DNA of 64,000 nucleotides from Nematostella vectensis. Its lineage: Eukaryota; Cnidaria; Anthozoa; Actiniaria; Edwardsiidae. The stretch lies in NCBI RefSeq assembly GCF_932526225.1, contig NC_064040.1, positions 11,508,856 to 11,572,855 of the forward strand. Reading direction: 5' to 3'. The translations under genes were made by a program, and so were the position numbers. Below the pieces are notes generated by a model that made no database searches, was not told where the DNA came from, and saw only the letters and a list, made by a program, of their open reading frames with translations. Shown piece by piece: positions 23,940 to 35,460 of this stretch. How positions within the stretch are numbered: position 1 is the stretch's first letter; every line of letters begins with the position of its first letter.

Positions 23940-24085
23940 GTACAGTTGAGGCTCTCGTAAGCGACCACCTTTGGAACTGAGAATTGTGGTCGTTAACGGA
24001 GCTGGTCTTTTACTAGAGCTTGCTCTCATAAGCGACCACTGGGCGTCAAAAACTTGAACAATAGGTGTTGGTCGCCTACGGGAGC
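23940..24085. repeat. GCGACCAC-motif repeat block
   Basis: Contains GTAAGCGACCACC, GTGGTCGTTAAC, ATAAGCGACCAC and TTGGTCGCCTACGGGAG in alternating orientation, forming nested hairpins over about 145 bp. This is typical of subterminal repeats of a MITE. Confidence 0.6.
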
Positions 24086-25217
24086 TTAATTAAAATGGAA
24101 TCTAAAAGTTATCGTGATAATAACAAAGCTGTGATATTTTGGTTTATTGCTTGATTTTAAAACTAGGTATTTGACTTATCATGAGAGTGAGTTGTTTTAT
24201 TTAATAGCAATTAATTCTACGCAAAGTAGCTCGTTATGCTCGTTTATATTCGTCAGGAGGATATCTTCTGCGTCTACGACTATCGCATGGCGTCTTTTGT
24301 TAGCCGATGTGGTATATTGATGTTTTTTAATAATGGTTATATCAATAAGCGGACTGAAGCCACAAATGATGCCGCCACTACTCAGAACAATGGAATAGCA
24401 CAGTGATTGCTTTTTCAATTGCGTTACTGTCTTACTACAGGATTTTCCTCAGCCGTGTCGTGAAAAACGTCAAAATTGGACTTCGGTGAAAGCAACTTAC
24501 CTAATGGAGCCAATTGAGCGACTGTCAAACTTGATGGCCTCGTTTCATTTGTTTAATTTTTTTTATTTGGCCTAATTAACTGTAGTTTGTTTAATTCAGT
24601 TTTCCACTGAAACATTGTATGTTTTGTGAAATAAAACTTTCACGCAGGAAGTTCGTCAAATAGGCGACAGAGTAATACTTTAAGTTAGAAACGTAATTGG
24701 AAGCAAAAAGTGTGAACGTGTGTTGTTGGTTTCAGGATGTGCAAATAACTTAGATACCCAAATCGCGTTCGTCAAATCACTGTTGACAAAGTGTCAGGCA
24801 AAACGATACCGCATATTTCGGTACTGTCATTGTGAATCGTCTTTAGCTGAACTCGGTTCTTTCTTTTGGGACGCGCGCTGGCGGAAAAAGAAATACAGAA
24901 TCTGAGAATTTTCTTTTACGACAGAGGTGAGTTTGAGAGCCATGCGGCAAGAAAATGATAGCTTGGTAAAGCGAAAAATAGCTTGGCTTGTCACCTCTTC
25001 CCTATGTAAAAACGATTCATATTCAAGCATGGTAGGATAGATGGTAAAATAAGATTTAACCAAGTTTTTATCTCATTAAAATAGTAAATGATATAAAGCA
25101 AATGGGTCTTTCTAAATTCTAATTCAAGTCTTAGTCTATATTTCATATTTTACATTTTTGAAGTACATTTCTATTTAACAATTAAACTACGAGTTCGAGT
25201 TTTCTATGCTAGCTTTC
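24086..25217. other. Intergenic, no gene recognised
   Basis: No supported exon or RNA. The frame at 24720-24905 and its minus-strand shadow lack domain signal. Confidence 0.4.
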
Positions 25218-25578
25218 ATAGTCAACGAGGCGCGTAGCGAATAGCTGACGATTTTAATAATAATTCTCGCTATCTATCGCTCAATGGATAGTGAGTACTG
25301 GAGCCAATCAAATTGCAGGATTCGTGATAGTATGTGAGTAGATTTATATATTTAATCAACTTACATACAATCACAAATCTCTCAATTTGATTTCTCCAGT
25401 ACTCACTATCTATTGAGCCACAGATTGTGAGAAGGGAAAAAGCGGTTATTCATTACTGATTATTATTAAAATCGTCATTTTTTTAGTAGTATGTGAGTGG
25501 ATTTATACTAAACAATTAGACTACTTGTTCTCTTTTTCTATGAGTCAAACTCTGGACGCTACGCGCCTCGTTGACTAT
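25218..25578. mobile_element. 361-bp foldback element with perfect 22-bp TIRs
   Basis: The ends 25218-25239 and 25557-25578 are exact inverted repeats (core GTCAACGAGGCGCGTAGCG). A second inner pair, TGGATAGTGAGTACTGG against CCAGTACTCACTATCTA, lies nearer the centre. No coding capacity. Confidence 0.85.
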
Positions 25579-26031
25579 TTCATTTTATCTACGTTCAACT
25601 TTCAACTTACTAGTATCAATTAAGATCGGTGGAGTAATTAACTTAGGCGGTAAGATAAAAGGTAGAATAACGTCGTCATCATGCAAAAAAGTATATATTC
25701 TTACGTGTGTGTTACGCTTTATAAATAAATACAGATAAACAGGCAGATTATTGTTTTTTTAGTTTCAGTTCAATACACCTGTTCTCCCAGTATATAGTTT
25801 TAATGGCAGAGACATTGTTACTTAATGCCCATAAAGAAAATCTTTTGGATAAATGAGTAACTAAATATCCAAGGGAAAGCTAAACATATGCTTGGCGAGC
25901 GTTTAGCAGCTTTGGAAAAGCAAGAGCACAAAACGGATCTGTTCCCCATAGCGTTTTTTGCTGGCTGGGAAGATTTTAGACCCCTCGGTTGCTGCGGAAA
26001 AAATCGTCCCGAATGGTTCTGCTGGCAAATT

Positions 26032-26423
26032 CAGGCCCGTACCCAGGGGGTGCAGGGGGTGCGAACGCACTCCAACACACACACAACAGCCAAAGATCCA
26101 TTTTCGGTTCCCAATGCCATTGGGAGTTATGTTTACATTGCATCTCATTATTCCCTCGCGGCGAGAATGTCCGGAGAACAATAGGCATTTTGCGCGTCGG
26201 ACGTGCTATTTGTAGACAAACTATAAAGCATCAGCTAGATTACTCTGATATGTAGCCAAATCAGACAATAAACGTCCCGTGAAGATACTGCAAAGGCGTA
26301 AAAAATTAATTTTTTTTCTTTCGGGGTGGTCAGATTTTTATCAGAGAACTCATCCCCCCCGGATAAAATTAGGTCCACTTATTCGGATTTCGCACCCCCC
26401 CCCCCCTCCCTCCCCCGGGCCTG
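26032..26423. mobile_element. 392-bp MITE with CAGGCCCG ends and AAATT target duplication
   Basis: The left end CAGGCCCGTACCCAGG and inverted right end CAGGCCCGGGG flank the element, and AAATT occurs directly on both sides (26027-26031 and 26424-26428). The interior (ATAAACGTCCCGTGAAGATA, GGTGGTCAGATTTTTATCAG) recurs inverted at 55370-55735. The six overlapping open frames here are repeat translations. It appears inserted into another repeat, since GGAAAAAATCGTCCCGA-like text occurs on both sides. Confidence 0.85.
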
Positions 26424-27324
26424 AAATTTGAGCTGCAAATTTGAGGGGTTGTGCTGGGAATATATTTGGGGCATTGGAGTTGATGCTTGGGAAAAAAATC
26501 GTCCCGATCGGTTATACGGGCAATAATTCATGTGCCACAATGTCTAACCACTGCTGGCTGGGGAACAATTTCCTGACCAATGCTGGTTGGGAAAACAAGT
26601 TTTGCTGCTTCATTTTTTTTTCCCGAAGGAAAAGGTTCGATTATTTTAAAGGCGCCTGAGACTTGCCACTCCCCCGTCAAAATCAAATGGCCCGTCCCTT
26701 AGCTCTAAGTTTGTATCAAGTTGTATGGTAGCGACTTCAGGAGGGCAAAGAGACAAAATAATCTATTAGAATCCGAAAGTATAGAAAGTATACAAATTGT
26801 TTCAAACTTTTAATAAAACTTTTCTATCGTTGTTAAAATCGCGTTAAAATCGTGGAAATGCGGCTCAAAGTTTTAAATAGTTATTATTTTTATCGTTTTA
26901 CAACAATACTTGGCAAATAATTCTAAGATTTATCTATATACTTACATTTATGCGATGTCATATGGAGCGGTTTTACCACCTCGAGCCGAAGGTCACGGGA
27001 AATTGAAGTATGTAAAAAGGTTCGTGAAACTTGTATTAATCGTTCACTGACGTCCAAGAACAATACAGAATTCCTTTTGCATTTTATGAGTATATTTAAC
27101 ACAAGCTAAGAACAATCTTCGCGTTCGTGTCGATGCCAGTATCTTGCCTATAGGGAATCTTGCACGCATTGCGTGATAACAATCACAGCGAGCCACTCAT
27201 TCACACATAGAGGGAATGAAAAAATCAGGTTCGATTCAAAGGTGAGCCTCGATGCAACCCTGAAAATGCAAGAATTTTAATTACAGGTTATAGTACTTTT
27301 AGCAGTGAGAAAACAAAAAAAGGT
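26424..27324. other. Intergenic repeat-derived DNA
   Basis: The first 250 bp is the right part of the host repeat of the preceding MITE (GCTGGCTGGGGAACAA, GCTGGTTGGGAAAACAA). Beyond 26700 I see nothing recognisable. Confidence 0.4.
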
Positions 27325-27935
27325 TATGCACCTGTCAATTGAAACCACGGCACCCCGATCCCCGGGACATAGCGGGGAAGGTAACATTTATGTGGTGTGA
27401 AATGTGCGTTACTTTCTCGGCTACCGGGGCCTGTGATGCTGTTAAAACACCCGATACATGGCCCCGGTGTTTCCCGATAACGTCCCACCATAAAAAGCCA
27501 TACCTTTCTTTGAGCTGCCCTCTTCAGTGAACGAAACTTCGACGGGAAAAAGCGCATGCATACTACACCCACTTTCGGGCCCTCTCTAGTATTTTCACCA
27601 CAGGCTACCCCAAATTTAAAAATCAACAGACATCGATAGATAGAAACTATATTTTTCTTCAGCCAATACTATCAGAGATTTAGATTTGCAAGCAAGTATC
27701 TTTGTTGAAAAATCATAATTTGAATACGCCGGGGAAAAAACGGGGACGCAATCTCCAGTTTAGCGTTAATTCCCGCCCCCTTTCCCGGCATGTTGAGGGC
27801 TTCTGTTAAATCCCCTGTCCCCCGGTGGACTACATGTGTTAAATAGGTGTTAAATCCCCCGCATGACCGCGTTACCTCCCCGGTATGTCCCGGGGGTCGG
27901 GGGCGGGCTGTCAATTGACAGTGCATTATGAGTTT
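27325..27935. mobile_element. About 600-bp inverted-repeat element (CTGTCAATTGA ends)
   Basis: The left arm CTGTCAATTGAAACC ... CCCCGGGACATAGCGGGG and the inverse of the right arm, CTGTCAATTGACAGCC ... CCCCGGGACATACCGGGG, align over about 50 bases. GC-rich interior with further mirrored CCCGATA/CCCCGGT blocks. The two open frames within are not genes. Confidence 0.8.
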
Positions 27936-30193
27936 GAGTGATTGCGTGAAATAAACCACCATCTTTCCCGATAACATCAATCTTTATTTGTCAATGATCC
28001 TTATCCTGAAGCACGCATTTCTTGGTCGTTTCTTCGTTACAGTATGTTCTTGTCTTCCTAAATACTGGCTTTCTTCACCGGCTAAAACAAGATGAAACAC
28101 ACACCTCGAGTGTCGGTAGCGAATTTTTTTTGCGTATTATAGTCCTCCAATCAAATCGTTCGCAAGACAATGGCGCTATTTCAAAACAACAACAATCGCT
28201 TTGGTTGCCAATGGGGCTTTAAAGCTGCTAGTGCGGTAGACTTTTATAAATCAAGATTGATCGATCTGTAGTTAAATAAAAGGCTCGGTAATGATACCAT
28301 ATGACAAAACAGTTCACATCAGGAATTAACTAGATCACAAGCAGTATTTTCTCTTCGAGAAAACAAAAAAGTTGTTTTCATGATTATGTAGGGACGTGGG
28401 AGTATCGGCAGTGTTCGGTAGATTCCGGGTTACCTGTGGTTGTGGTGAGGTGGGTTACATATCGTTTAGAGAAACAAACAAACATGGCATTCTAGATTTG
28501 CATTAGTCAAAATCTATTACTCCTTACCCTCATCTGCTACTCTCTTTTTATTCCTATGTCAAATTCGTGAGACGTTTTGTAATTTGGGGGTATTTATGGC
28601 GAATAAATCCTTGTTATCTTTAAAAAACGTTCAGCTGCGCTAATTTTTTCTTTGACGTGCATTTTAAGTTCAACGTAAAGCCTAATGAAACGACATAAGA
28701 GTTGAGAGGAAAAATGAACACGTCAAACATATTTGCCAAAATAAAAAAAAGGTCATTTTACTACTTAGTTATTTTACTACTTATTTTTATTGAACTTATT
28801 TTTTTTACATAAATTGCAAGCGGTTCATTTGTTAATCGCCATCATGTGAATAATGCATGACAAGAATTTATCGTCTATGAAATGGCAACTTTATCATTCT
28901 ACACTGACAGGGCACTTAGAATTGTTTTGATTAGTGCTATTATAAGCGTGTTTATGTGTCGGATTGCCAAAACACCAATATTGTTTTCTTCAAGGTAAGC
29001 TGAAATTATTTGAAGCAGATGATCTCAATATCGCTGGTATAGAGACTAACAGGATTGGAGGGCGGTAGACCACTTAGTTTAACACCCGTACACAGAAATA
29101 CAGATACAGATACGAGCAAGGTAACACATTATTATTTTTTAATTTTTTTTTATTTTTTTACTTTTTGTGTCAAATCCGTTTCATGTAGATTCCGCGTAGC
29201 TAATAATAATAATGATTATTTTAAGCAAAAAGCATGTAGGACGGGAATTTATATCCTATCTTTGTGTTAGGAAATACTCCCCATCGGACTTTATATAGAA
29301 TTTTGTTTTTTAAACAAACATGTTTTAAGTAAATATGACAAAATAAGAAGGAAAAAACACAAGCCATTAGCAAAGGATCTATAATAAGAATATTTTCTAT
29401 AATAAGCGACATCTAAGTAAAAGACCCATACTTACAGACATGTGCTGTAATTCGTATTGAACCTAAATGCTCACGGCTAAGATGAACTGTTATCTAATAG
29501 CAAACTATGTAACACTAAGGCACCAATATCACCTTCTCAAACCCTAACCAGCTCCCAACCTTGCTCGCTGTTAAGTAGCGGGGAGTATACTTTACTGTGC
29601 TCTATTTGGGCGCCTTTGGCCCCTTAAAGACCCAGTGAGCTTTTTGTAGCAGTGTGATGTAATATTTATATATAAAATATCATGAAACCCTTTGGAGTTA
29701 CTGAATCCACCGATGTTTCGGCAATGCTGCCTTCATCAGCAATAACGAAAAGTACGTATCACTTGTTTGTCTGTGTCGGGGACAACAAGAAAATTATATT
29801 GGCAGATCAATCATTAAATAGTTTTGGCAAGTTTTACTAGAGTCATCACAATATAGTTAATGAAGCAGCTATTTGGATTTGGGCTTCTTAGTAATAACCC
29901 CTTCTGGCGGCTGGCATATCGGCAGATAATGTCCAAGGATGAGAAATGGCACGAAAAATAAACAGTTGGCCGAGAAGCGAAGCTTCGAAAGTTTTTTTTT
30001 TTTTCAATTTTGAAATGTCTTTTGTGCGCGCTGGCATGCACGGGAATGACGCCACGAGCGCGCGCGCTGTTGTGAAGTTTTTTGTTATCGCTTTTTCTTT
30101 CACGTTTCAGGATAAATTCTATAAAAGAAATCAAACGTTTTTTTTTTCGTTTTGAAAACCTTGGTGGTGGCGAGTTTTGACTGCACAAAAATG
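27936..30193. other. Intergenic, no gene recognised
   Basis: Open frames at 28022-28222, 29055-29270 and 29814-30188 have no domain or splice support. A GCTGCCTTCATCAGC string near 29727 resembles text common in retroelement ends but is too short to classify. Confidence 0.4.
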
Positions 30194-30345
30194 TTCACAG
30201 GACGGATATCACTTTGGCTGGACGTTATCGCCTGATATTTGTCCTGTGAAAATGTGCACGTGAAACGTATTGACCAATGAGCGCGCGTGAAAATTCATCA
30301 CTGGGATATAAAGTACGATAACCAGTGCTAGTTCCGTATCACTCA
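30194..30345 (+). promoter_or_regulatory. Orphan TATA-Inr core promoter-like segment
   Basis: TATAAAG at 30307-30313 is followed by an initiator-like TCACTCA whose A (30341) is 34 bp downstream, a classical spacing. Upstream sits an exact 10-bp inverted repeat, TTCACAGGAC (30194-30203) and GTCCTGTGAA (30241-30250). No gene follows directly; a gypsy element is inserted 190 bp downstream. Function not shown. Confidence 0.4.
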
Positions 30346-30528
30346 GCATTAGTTTTTATCTTTTTGCCTCGAATATTGTAGATTTGAACAATCCAGAACT
30401 ACCGAAATGACGCAAAGCTATTAACCTTTCCTGAGATATAAATCCAGCTTATTTCTTTCAATGGTTTGTTCAGAAAGTATCCTTATTTCGAACCCTATTG
30501 GCCTGAAAAGCTTCCATTTGAAAGTCTT

Positions 30529-30716
30529 TGTTATATATTCAGATTGCTATTGTCATGCGCAGTAGCCCCTCCGACTGCTCATGCGCAGTTAGGAGATGGC
30601 GAGCATGTGCTTTTGAGTCCGGTCATGCTTACGTTCCAGAGTTAAAGTTTAACAGTGTTACATACTGTCTCTTTTATTGGATTATTATCTTCAACCTGAC
30701 TTCCCGATACACTACA
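30529..30716 (+). repeat. 5' LTR
   Basis: Starts TGTTATATATTC and ends CACTACA; 188 bp, bounded by the GTCTT duplication on the left and the primer-binding site on the right. Confidence 0.95.
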
Positions 30717-30718
30717 AT

Positions 30719-30729
30719 TGGCGACGAGG
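30719..30729 (+). promoter_or_regulatory. Primer-binding site, tRNA-Ser(GCT) type
   Basis: TGGCGACGAGG, two bases after the LTR, is an 11-base complement of the tRNA-Ser(GCT) acceptor end including CCA. Confidence 0.8.
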
Positions 30730-30733
30730 GAAA

Positions 30734-31560
30734 ATGAAAGGTGTGCAAAGGAATATTGGTGCTTTGGAGCCTTTCGATGGTGGTGATTTTGCAGATTATA
30801 GCGAGCGTTTGAACTCGTTCTTCGTAGCAAATAATATTGGACAGTTAGCAGCAGGAGCAACAGAAGCCGAACAACTAGCGGCTGACAAGAAAAAGGTGGC
30901 AGTTGCGATCTCACTCATCGGAAAAACAACATACAGTACGTTAAAAGACCCGTGCTTACCAGATTTACCAGCGGACAAGACATTCCATGAACTGACGACC
31001 ATTTTAAGCGGTTTTTACAAACCGAAGGTCCTGGAGGTGGCCGAAACGTACATATTCCACCACACAGCACTAATGGAAACCGAAACAGTGACTGAATATG
31101 CAAACAAACTAAAACGCCTCGCAGTACATTGTAATTTTGGCGCCTGCTTATCCAGAGCCCTAAGAGACCAATTTGTGGGGGGCGTGAGGAGCCAAGCTAC
31201 ACGGAAAAAAACTCCTTTCTGAAGATAGAACATTCGACCAAGCGTTGAAGGTAGCTCAAGCAGACGACACCTAGTTGACAAGCCTGGTCTCCTCGAACAG
31301 GAATTTCGCTTTGTAAAAAAGAAGCCTGTTGGATCTGATACAGGCAAGAAGTCTACTTTATGCTTCAGGTGTGGCTCTGACAAGCATTTGGCAGATGCTT
31401 GTAAACACAAGGATACCATTTGTGGTTATTGTAGCAAGCCCGGGCACCTGGTTCGAGTTTGTTTCAAAAAGAAAAGAGATGAAAAGTCTAGGCAAATTCA
31501 CCAGATCACAACAGAGGAACACTCCAGGGAGCCAGACGTTGTTTCTGATTCTGAGCTTGC
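30734..31560 (+). pseudogene. gag (capsid-like region plus two zinc knuckles), frameshifted
   Basis: ATG at 30734 opens 163 codons of capsid-like protein (ALEPFDGGDFADYSERL start; FYKPKVLEVAETYIFH; a VTEYANKLKRLA segment). The frame is lost at an A7 run (31205-31211) and shifts again before a TAG at 31272. The nucleocapsid part follows in the pol frame: two perfect CX2CX4HX4C knuckles at about 31361-31402 and 31421-31462, then a basic KKKRDEK tail. Gag packages the element RNA. Confidence 0.9.
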
Positions 31561-32701
31561 AGCTGACTCAATTTATACAGTATACATGCATCATGTTGGG
31601 GGATCAGGAGAGGGAAACCCCCCTAAGTTAGCCGTGGTTATTGAGGGCAAGGAAGTCACCATGGAAGTCGATACGGGCAGTGCAGTTACACTCATAAATG
31701 TTCAAGATTTTGAGAGCATTGGAGGCAGCATCCAAACATTGAAACCACCTACGATTCTACTTAAAGGGTACACGGGAAATACCATTAAGTGCTTTGGGGA
31801 GAGTGACATGTGCATCCAAGTAGGAGACCAAGTTGGTGATCTGAAGATTCGAATCGTTGAGGGGCCCTCCCTTCTGGGGAGAGACCTAATGTCCAAGTTT
31901 ACACTACCTTGGCAGAACATTTTTAGTGTAGTACAGACTACTACGGAGGATATAATACATCAATACCCAGCTCTTTTTGATACTACTACTGTTGGAAAAC
32001 TCCAGGGAGTACAAGTCTCCTTGCAAGTAGATGATAGTAATCCAGTGTTTGTGAAGCCTAGAACTGTACCTTTCGCGGTGCGCGACAAATATGAACAGTC
32101 CTTAGAAAAGTTGGAGGCTGAGGATATTATTGAGAGAGTTGAACACTCTGACTGGGCCTCACCGACAGTACCAGTAGTCAAACCCAGTGGAGATTTACGC
32201 ATCTGCGGGGATTACTCTGTCACTATCAACAAGCACTCTACACTTGAACAATACCCAGTCCCTTCACTGGAAGAATTGTTGGGTAAGTTAGCAGGGGGGA
32301 AAAAGTACACCAAACTGGACTTATCTCAGGCTTACCATCAACTGGAGCTCTCCCCAGAGTCCCGCAAGTTTACTACCGTCAATACTACTAAAGGATTGAA
32401 CCAGTACAAACTGCTAACTTGTGGAATTAACAGCGCTGTTTCTATTTTTCAGCGCACCATTGAAAATGTCTTAAAGGGTCTACCCAGCTGCTGCGTTTAC
32501 ATTGATGACATTTTGATCACCGGAGAGACAGATGAAATCCACCTTGAAAATTTACACCGAGTTCTACAGCGTCTACAAGAATGTGGTCTAAAGCTTCAAG
32601 AAAGCAAGTTTCATTTTATGCTTGATCAGATTGTTTACCTTGGATTTCGCATTTCTGCAGCAGGGATTTCGCCAACACCTGAGAAAGTGCGAGCTATTTA
32701 G
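31274..32701 (+). pseudogene. pol: aspartic protease and reverse transcriptase, ended by a premature TAG
   Basis: One open frame from about 31274. The protease has the VDTGSAVTLI motif (DTG at 31670-31678) and LLGRDL. The reverse transcriptase has LDLSQAYHQLEL and the catalytic YIDD at 32498-32509, then a YLGFRIS block. A TAG at 32699-32701 interrupts the frame just after the RT core. The same frame continues beyond it, so a single substitution explains the break. Confidence 0.92.
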
Positions 32702-33648
32702 GATGCGGAACCCTCCAGAAATGTTGCAGAACTACAGTCGTTCATCGGCTCTGCAAATTTCTTACGGAAGTTTGTACCTGCCTTTGCGGAACTAGCTTCC
32801 CCACTATACAAGCTTCTACGCAAGGATAAATCATGGAAATGGGAGAAAGTTGAGCAAGAGGCTTTTGAGTGCCTTAAGTCTGCTATGTGTTCTGATACAG
32901 TGTTACAACATTATGATCCTGCAGCTGAACTAGTTCTACACTGTGACGCTTCCTCGGTCGGGGTAGGGGCAACTATTTTGCAACCCGGGCCTGATGGAAC
33001 CTTACAACCTGTGGCTTATGCTTCGAGGACCCTTAGCTCTGCAGAACGGAACTATTTTCAAATTGAGCGGGAGTCCTTAGCTATTGTTTTTGGATTGACC
33101 AAATTCAGACAATACCTATTAGGTAGACATTTTAAGTTACTAACTGAACACAAGCCCTTGATTACATTGCTGGGAGAACACAAACCTGTATTCCAGTTAG
33201 CGTCGGATCGCATTAAGCGATGGGCTTTACTCTTAGCGGCATACAATTACACCATAGAGTTTATCCCAGGCAAGGACAATGTTTTTGCAGATTTCTTATC
33301 ACGAAAACCTGTAGAGTGTGAACCCTCTTCCGAGGAACAAGTGACAGTAAATGTTATGTTTATCAAAGAGGAACAAATTGTAACCGCTTCTATGGTTGCC
33401 ATGGAAACCAAGAAAGATAATGTTTTAAGGAAAGTACTTGATTACACTAGGAACGGGTGGCCTGATAAACCAGAAAAGGAACTCCTCCCTTACTACTACC
33501 AGCGGTTAGATTTATCCTGTGAGGATGGAGAATTGTTATGGGATTCTCGTGTTGTTATTCCAGAATCATTACAAGGAATTGTATTAAATGACTTGCAAGC
33601 AGAACATTTTGGCATAGTGAAGATGAAACAACTTGCTCGTAAGTATTT
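32702..33648 (+). pseudogene. pol: RT connection, RNase H and start of integrase
   Basis: Continues the frame of the preceding segment. It shows the FIGSANFLRKF connection, RNase H with LHCDASSVGVGA (catalytic D), YFQIERESLAIVF and a DNVFADFLSRKP end. The integrase zinc domain starts with LQAEHFGI, where the first histidine of the usual HHCC set is Gln (CAA). The frame is lost at about 33645, in TTTATGGGGCC. Confidence 0.9.
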
Positions 33649-34676
33649 ATGGGGCCAAAACTGGACCAACAAATTGAGGAGACTGTGAAGGCTTGCGTCG
33701 CCTGTCAGGAAGCTGCTAAGGCTCCGCCTTCATCAAAGCAAGCTGCGTGGTCATGGCCAGGGGGTCCCTGGAAACGACTACACATAGATTTTGCAGGACC
33801 ATATTTAGATAAAATGTTCTTAGTTGTTGTAGATGCCTACTCTAAGTATGTAGAAATTGTACCTATGACTACCGCCAATTCAGCTAACACCATTTCAGCA
33901 CTGAGACATATTTTTAGTCATTTTGGGTTGCCAGAACACCTAGTTTCTGACAATGGCAGCCAATTTACAAGTGATGAGTTTCAGAAATTTTTAAGGAGTA
34001 ATGAGATTTTACATACAACCACAGCAAGGGGACACCCTGCCACAAATGGGCTGGCGGAACGGTATGTGGGGGACTTTAAAGACAAAATAGGTAAAATTGG
34101 CAGCACTGGTGAATCACTTCAGACTAAATTAGATAGATTCTTGTTGACCTATAGGGCTACACCCAATGCTACAGGAAAATCACCCTCTGAACTGTTACTA
34201 AACAGACAGCCCCGGATACGGCTTAGTGCTTTGCGAACAAGAAGGATGAAACAGGAAGTTAAGATGTTTCAAGAAAATTTGAACAACAAACCCAATACTC
34301 TCAAGATCAAGCTGTGTTCGCTAGGAATTTTGGGAAGGGGGCAAAGTGGCTACCAGGTTTAATAGTTGGGACATTCAGCCCCCGAAATTTTGATGTACAA
34401 GTTGGTGATGTAATATGGAAGAGACATGAGGAACAATTACGCCCTAGGTATATTCCCTCCAATCAGTTAGCTCCAAAGCTGTTGTATCAAACAGCATCAA
34501 ACGGAAATACTTACCGGAAGCCCAATGGTTTTCCTACAGAGATTAGTCAAGAAGGTGAAAGTACACCTCAGGTGCCGGATTTACCTGAGATGGGGTCTCC
34601 ATTAACAATGGATACTGAAGGAGTTGAGACTACAGAAGCTACAGAGCCGGTGCCTAGACCTTGTGGGACACTTTAG
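33649..34676 (+). pseudogene. pol: integrase core and C-terminal part, frameshifted
   Basis: Zinc-domain cysteines in CVAC, then the catalytic triad: D in LHIDFAGP (33787), D in VSDNGSQF (33949), E in NGLAERYV (34057). This gives DD35E spacing. The frame shifts near 34272-34285, and a second frame to 34676 carries the C-terminal GAKWLPGLIVG and DVIWKRHEEQLRPRY blocks typical of gypsy integrases. It ends 150 bp before the 3' LTR. Confidence 0.9.
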
Positions 34677-34814
34677 ACACTAGGGAGTATGGGTTCAGAA
34701 GTCATGACCTTACCTGGGGTTGCCTTCCCTGTCAAGAGATACCCATCTAGAGACCAGAAACCCCCTGATAGATTTTATTGAACTGCGTAGCCTAGATAAG
34801 TTACTATTTAACTT

Positions 34815-34823
34815 GAGAGAGGG
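34815..34823 (+). promoter_or_regulatory. Polypurine tract
   Basis: GAGAGAGGG four bases upstream of the 3' LTR, the usual plus-strand primer position. Confidence 0.65.
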
Positions 34824-34827
34824 CAGT

Positions 34828-35015
34828 TGTTATATATTCAGATTGCTATTGTCATGCGCAGTAGCCCCTCCGACTGCTCATGCGCAGTTAGGAGATGGCG
34901 AGCATGTGCTTTTGAGTTCGGCCATGTTTGCGTTCCAGAGTTAAAGTTTAACAGTGTTACATACTGTCTCTTTTATTGGATTATTATCGTCAACCTGACT
35001 TCCCAATACACTACA
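34828..35015 (+). repeat. 3' LTR
   Basis: 188 bp, 182 identical to the 5' LTR, followed by GTCTT. Confidence 0.95.
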
Positions 35016-35171
35016 GTCTTATAATTGATACATAAATTTATATGTATATAAAATCTCTACAAATTTCAACAAAATAATACTTTCACCAATGGTTAACTTT
35101 CAAAGGCTAAAAATTCCGATTAAAAATGTTATCGGATTGGGACACCCTCCGATCCCTACACTATGGCTGAT

Positions 35172-35460
35172 ACACTCTTTTTTTTATTATAAGAACGTCA
35201 GATTTTAAGTTAGGGCTGAGCCGTTCTTATTTTTGGAGCATTTAAAGGCTGAATATGTTCTTAACGATGTTCTTGAATTTTAGTGTACTAACATAATAAT
35301 ACCCATTGAATTATTACGAAGAGAATTACACAAATGACTATAAAAGGTTCTTATATTTTATGAGCACAATTTGATTATGCATTTTAGAACGCATCAGGAC
35401 TGATTTCTGAGCCTCGGCATGTTTTTAGCATGTTGATAACCCTATTCAGACTGGGCTTTT
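35172..35460 (-). mobile_element. MITE, TATAAGAACGTC family, copy 3 (inverted)
   Basis: Begins TTTTTTATTATAAGAACGTC and reads CGTTCTTATTTTTGGAGCAT and GAGCCTCGGCATGTT in inverse order relative to copies 1 and 2. The far end is lost into a G-run (35478-35500). Confidence 0.75.

Larger units (their letters stand above)
30524..35020 (+). mobile_element. Ty3/gypsy LTR retrotransposon, near full length but broken
   Basis: Two 188-bp LTRs (30529-30716, 34828-35015) flanked by the direct duplication GTCTT (30524-30528, 35016-35020). The gene order gag, protease, reverse transcriptase, RNase H, integrase defines Ty3/gypsy. The LTRs differ at six sites (3.2%; five transitions), so the insertion is fairly young. 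The primer site TGGCGACGAGG matches the 3' end of tRNA-Ser(GCT), as I recall for Mag/SURL-type elements. The body has at least four frameshifts and an in-frame TAG in pol, so this copy cannot be autonomous. Confidence 0.95.

Noticed and set aside
25888-26255. Five overlapping open frames on both strands
   Set aside because: They lie in a MITE and its host repeat, with no domain or codon signal.
27324-27980. Open frames of about 100 codons
   Set aside because: Fall inside a GC-rich inverted-repeat element.
29540-29640. Possible 5S rRNA-like text (CTGTTAAGTAGCGGGGAGTA)
   Set aside because: No further match to the 5S internal control region could be seen.
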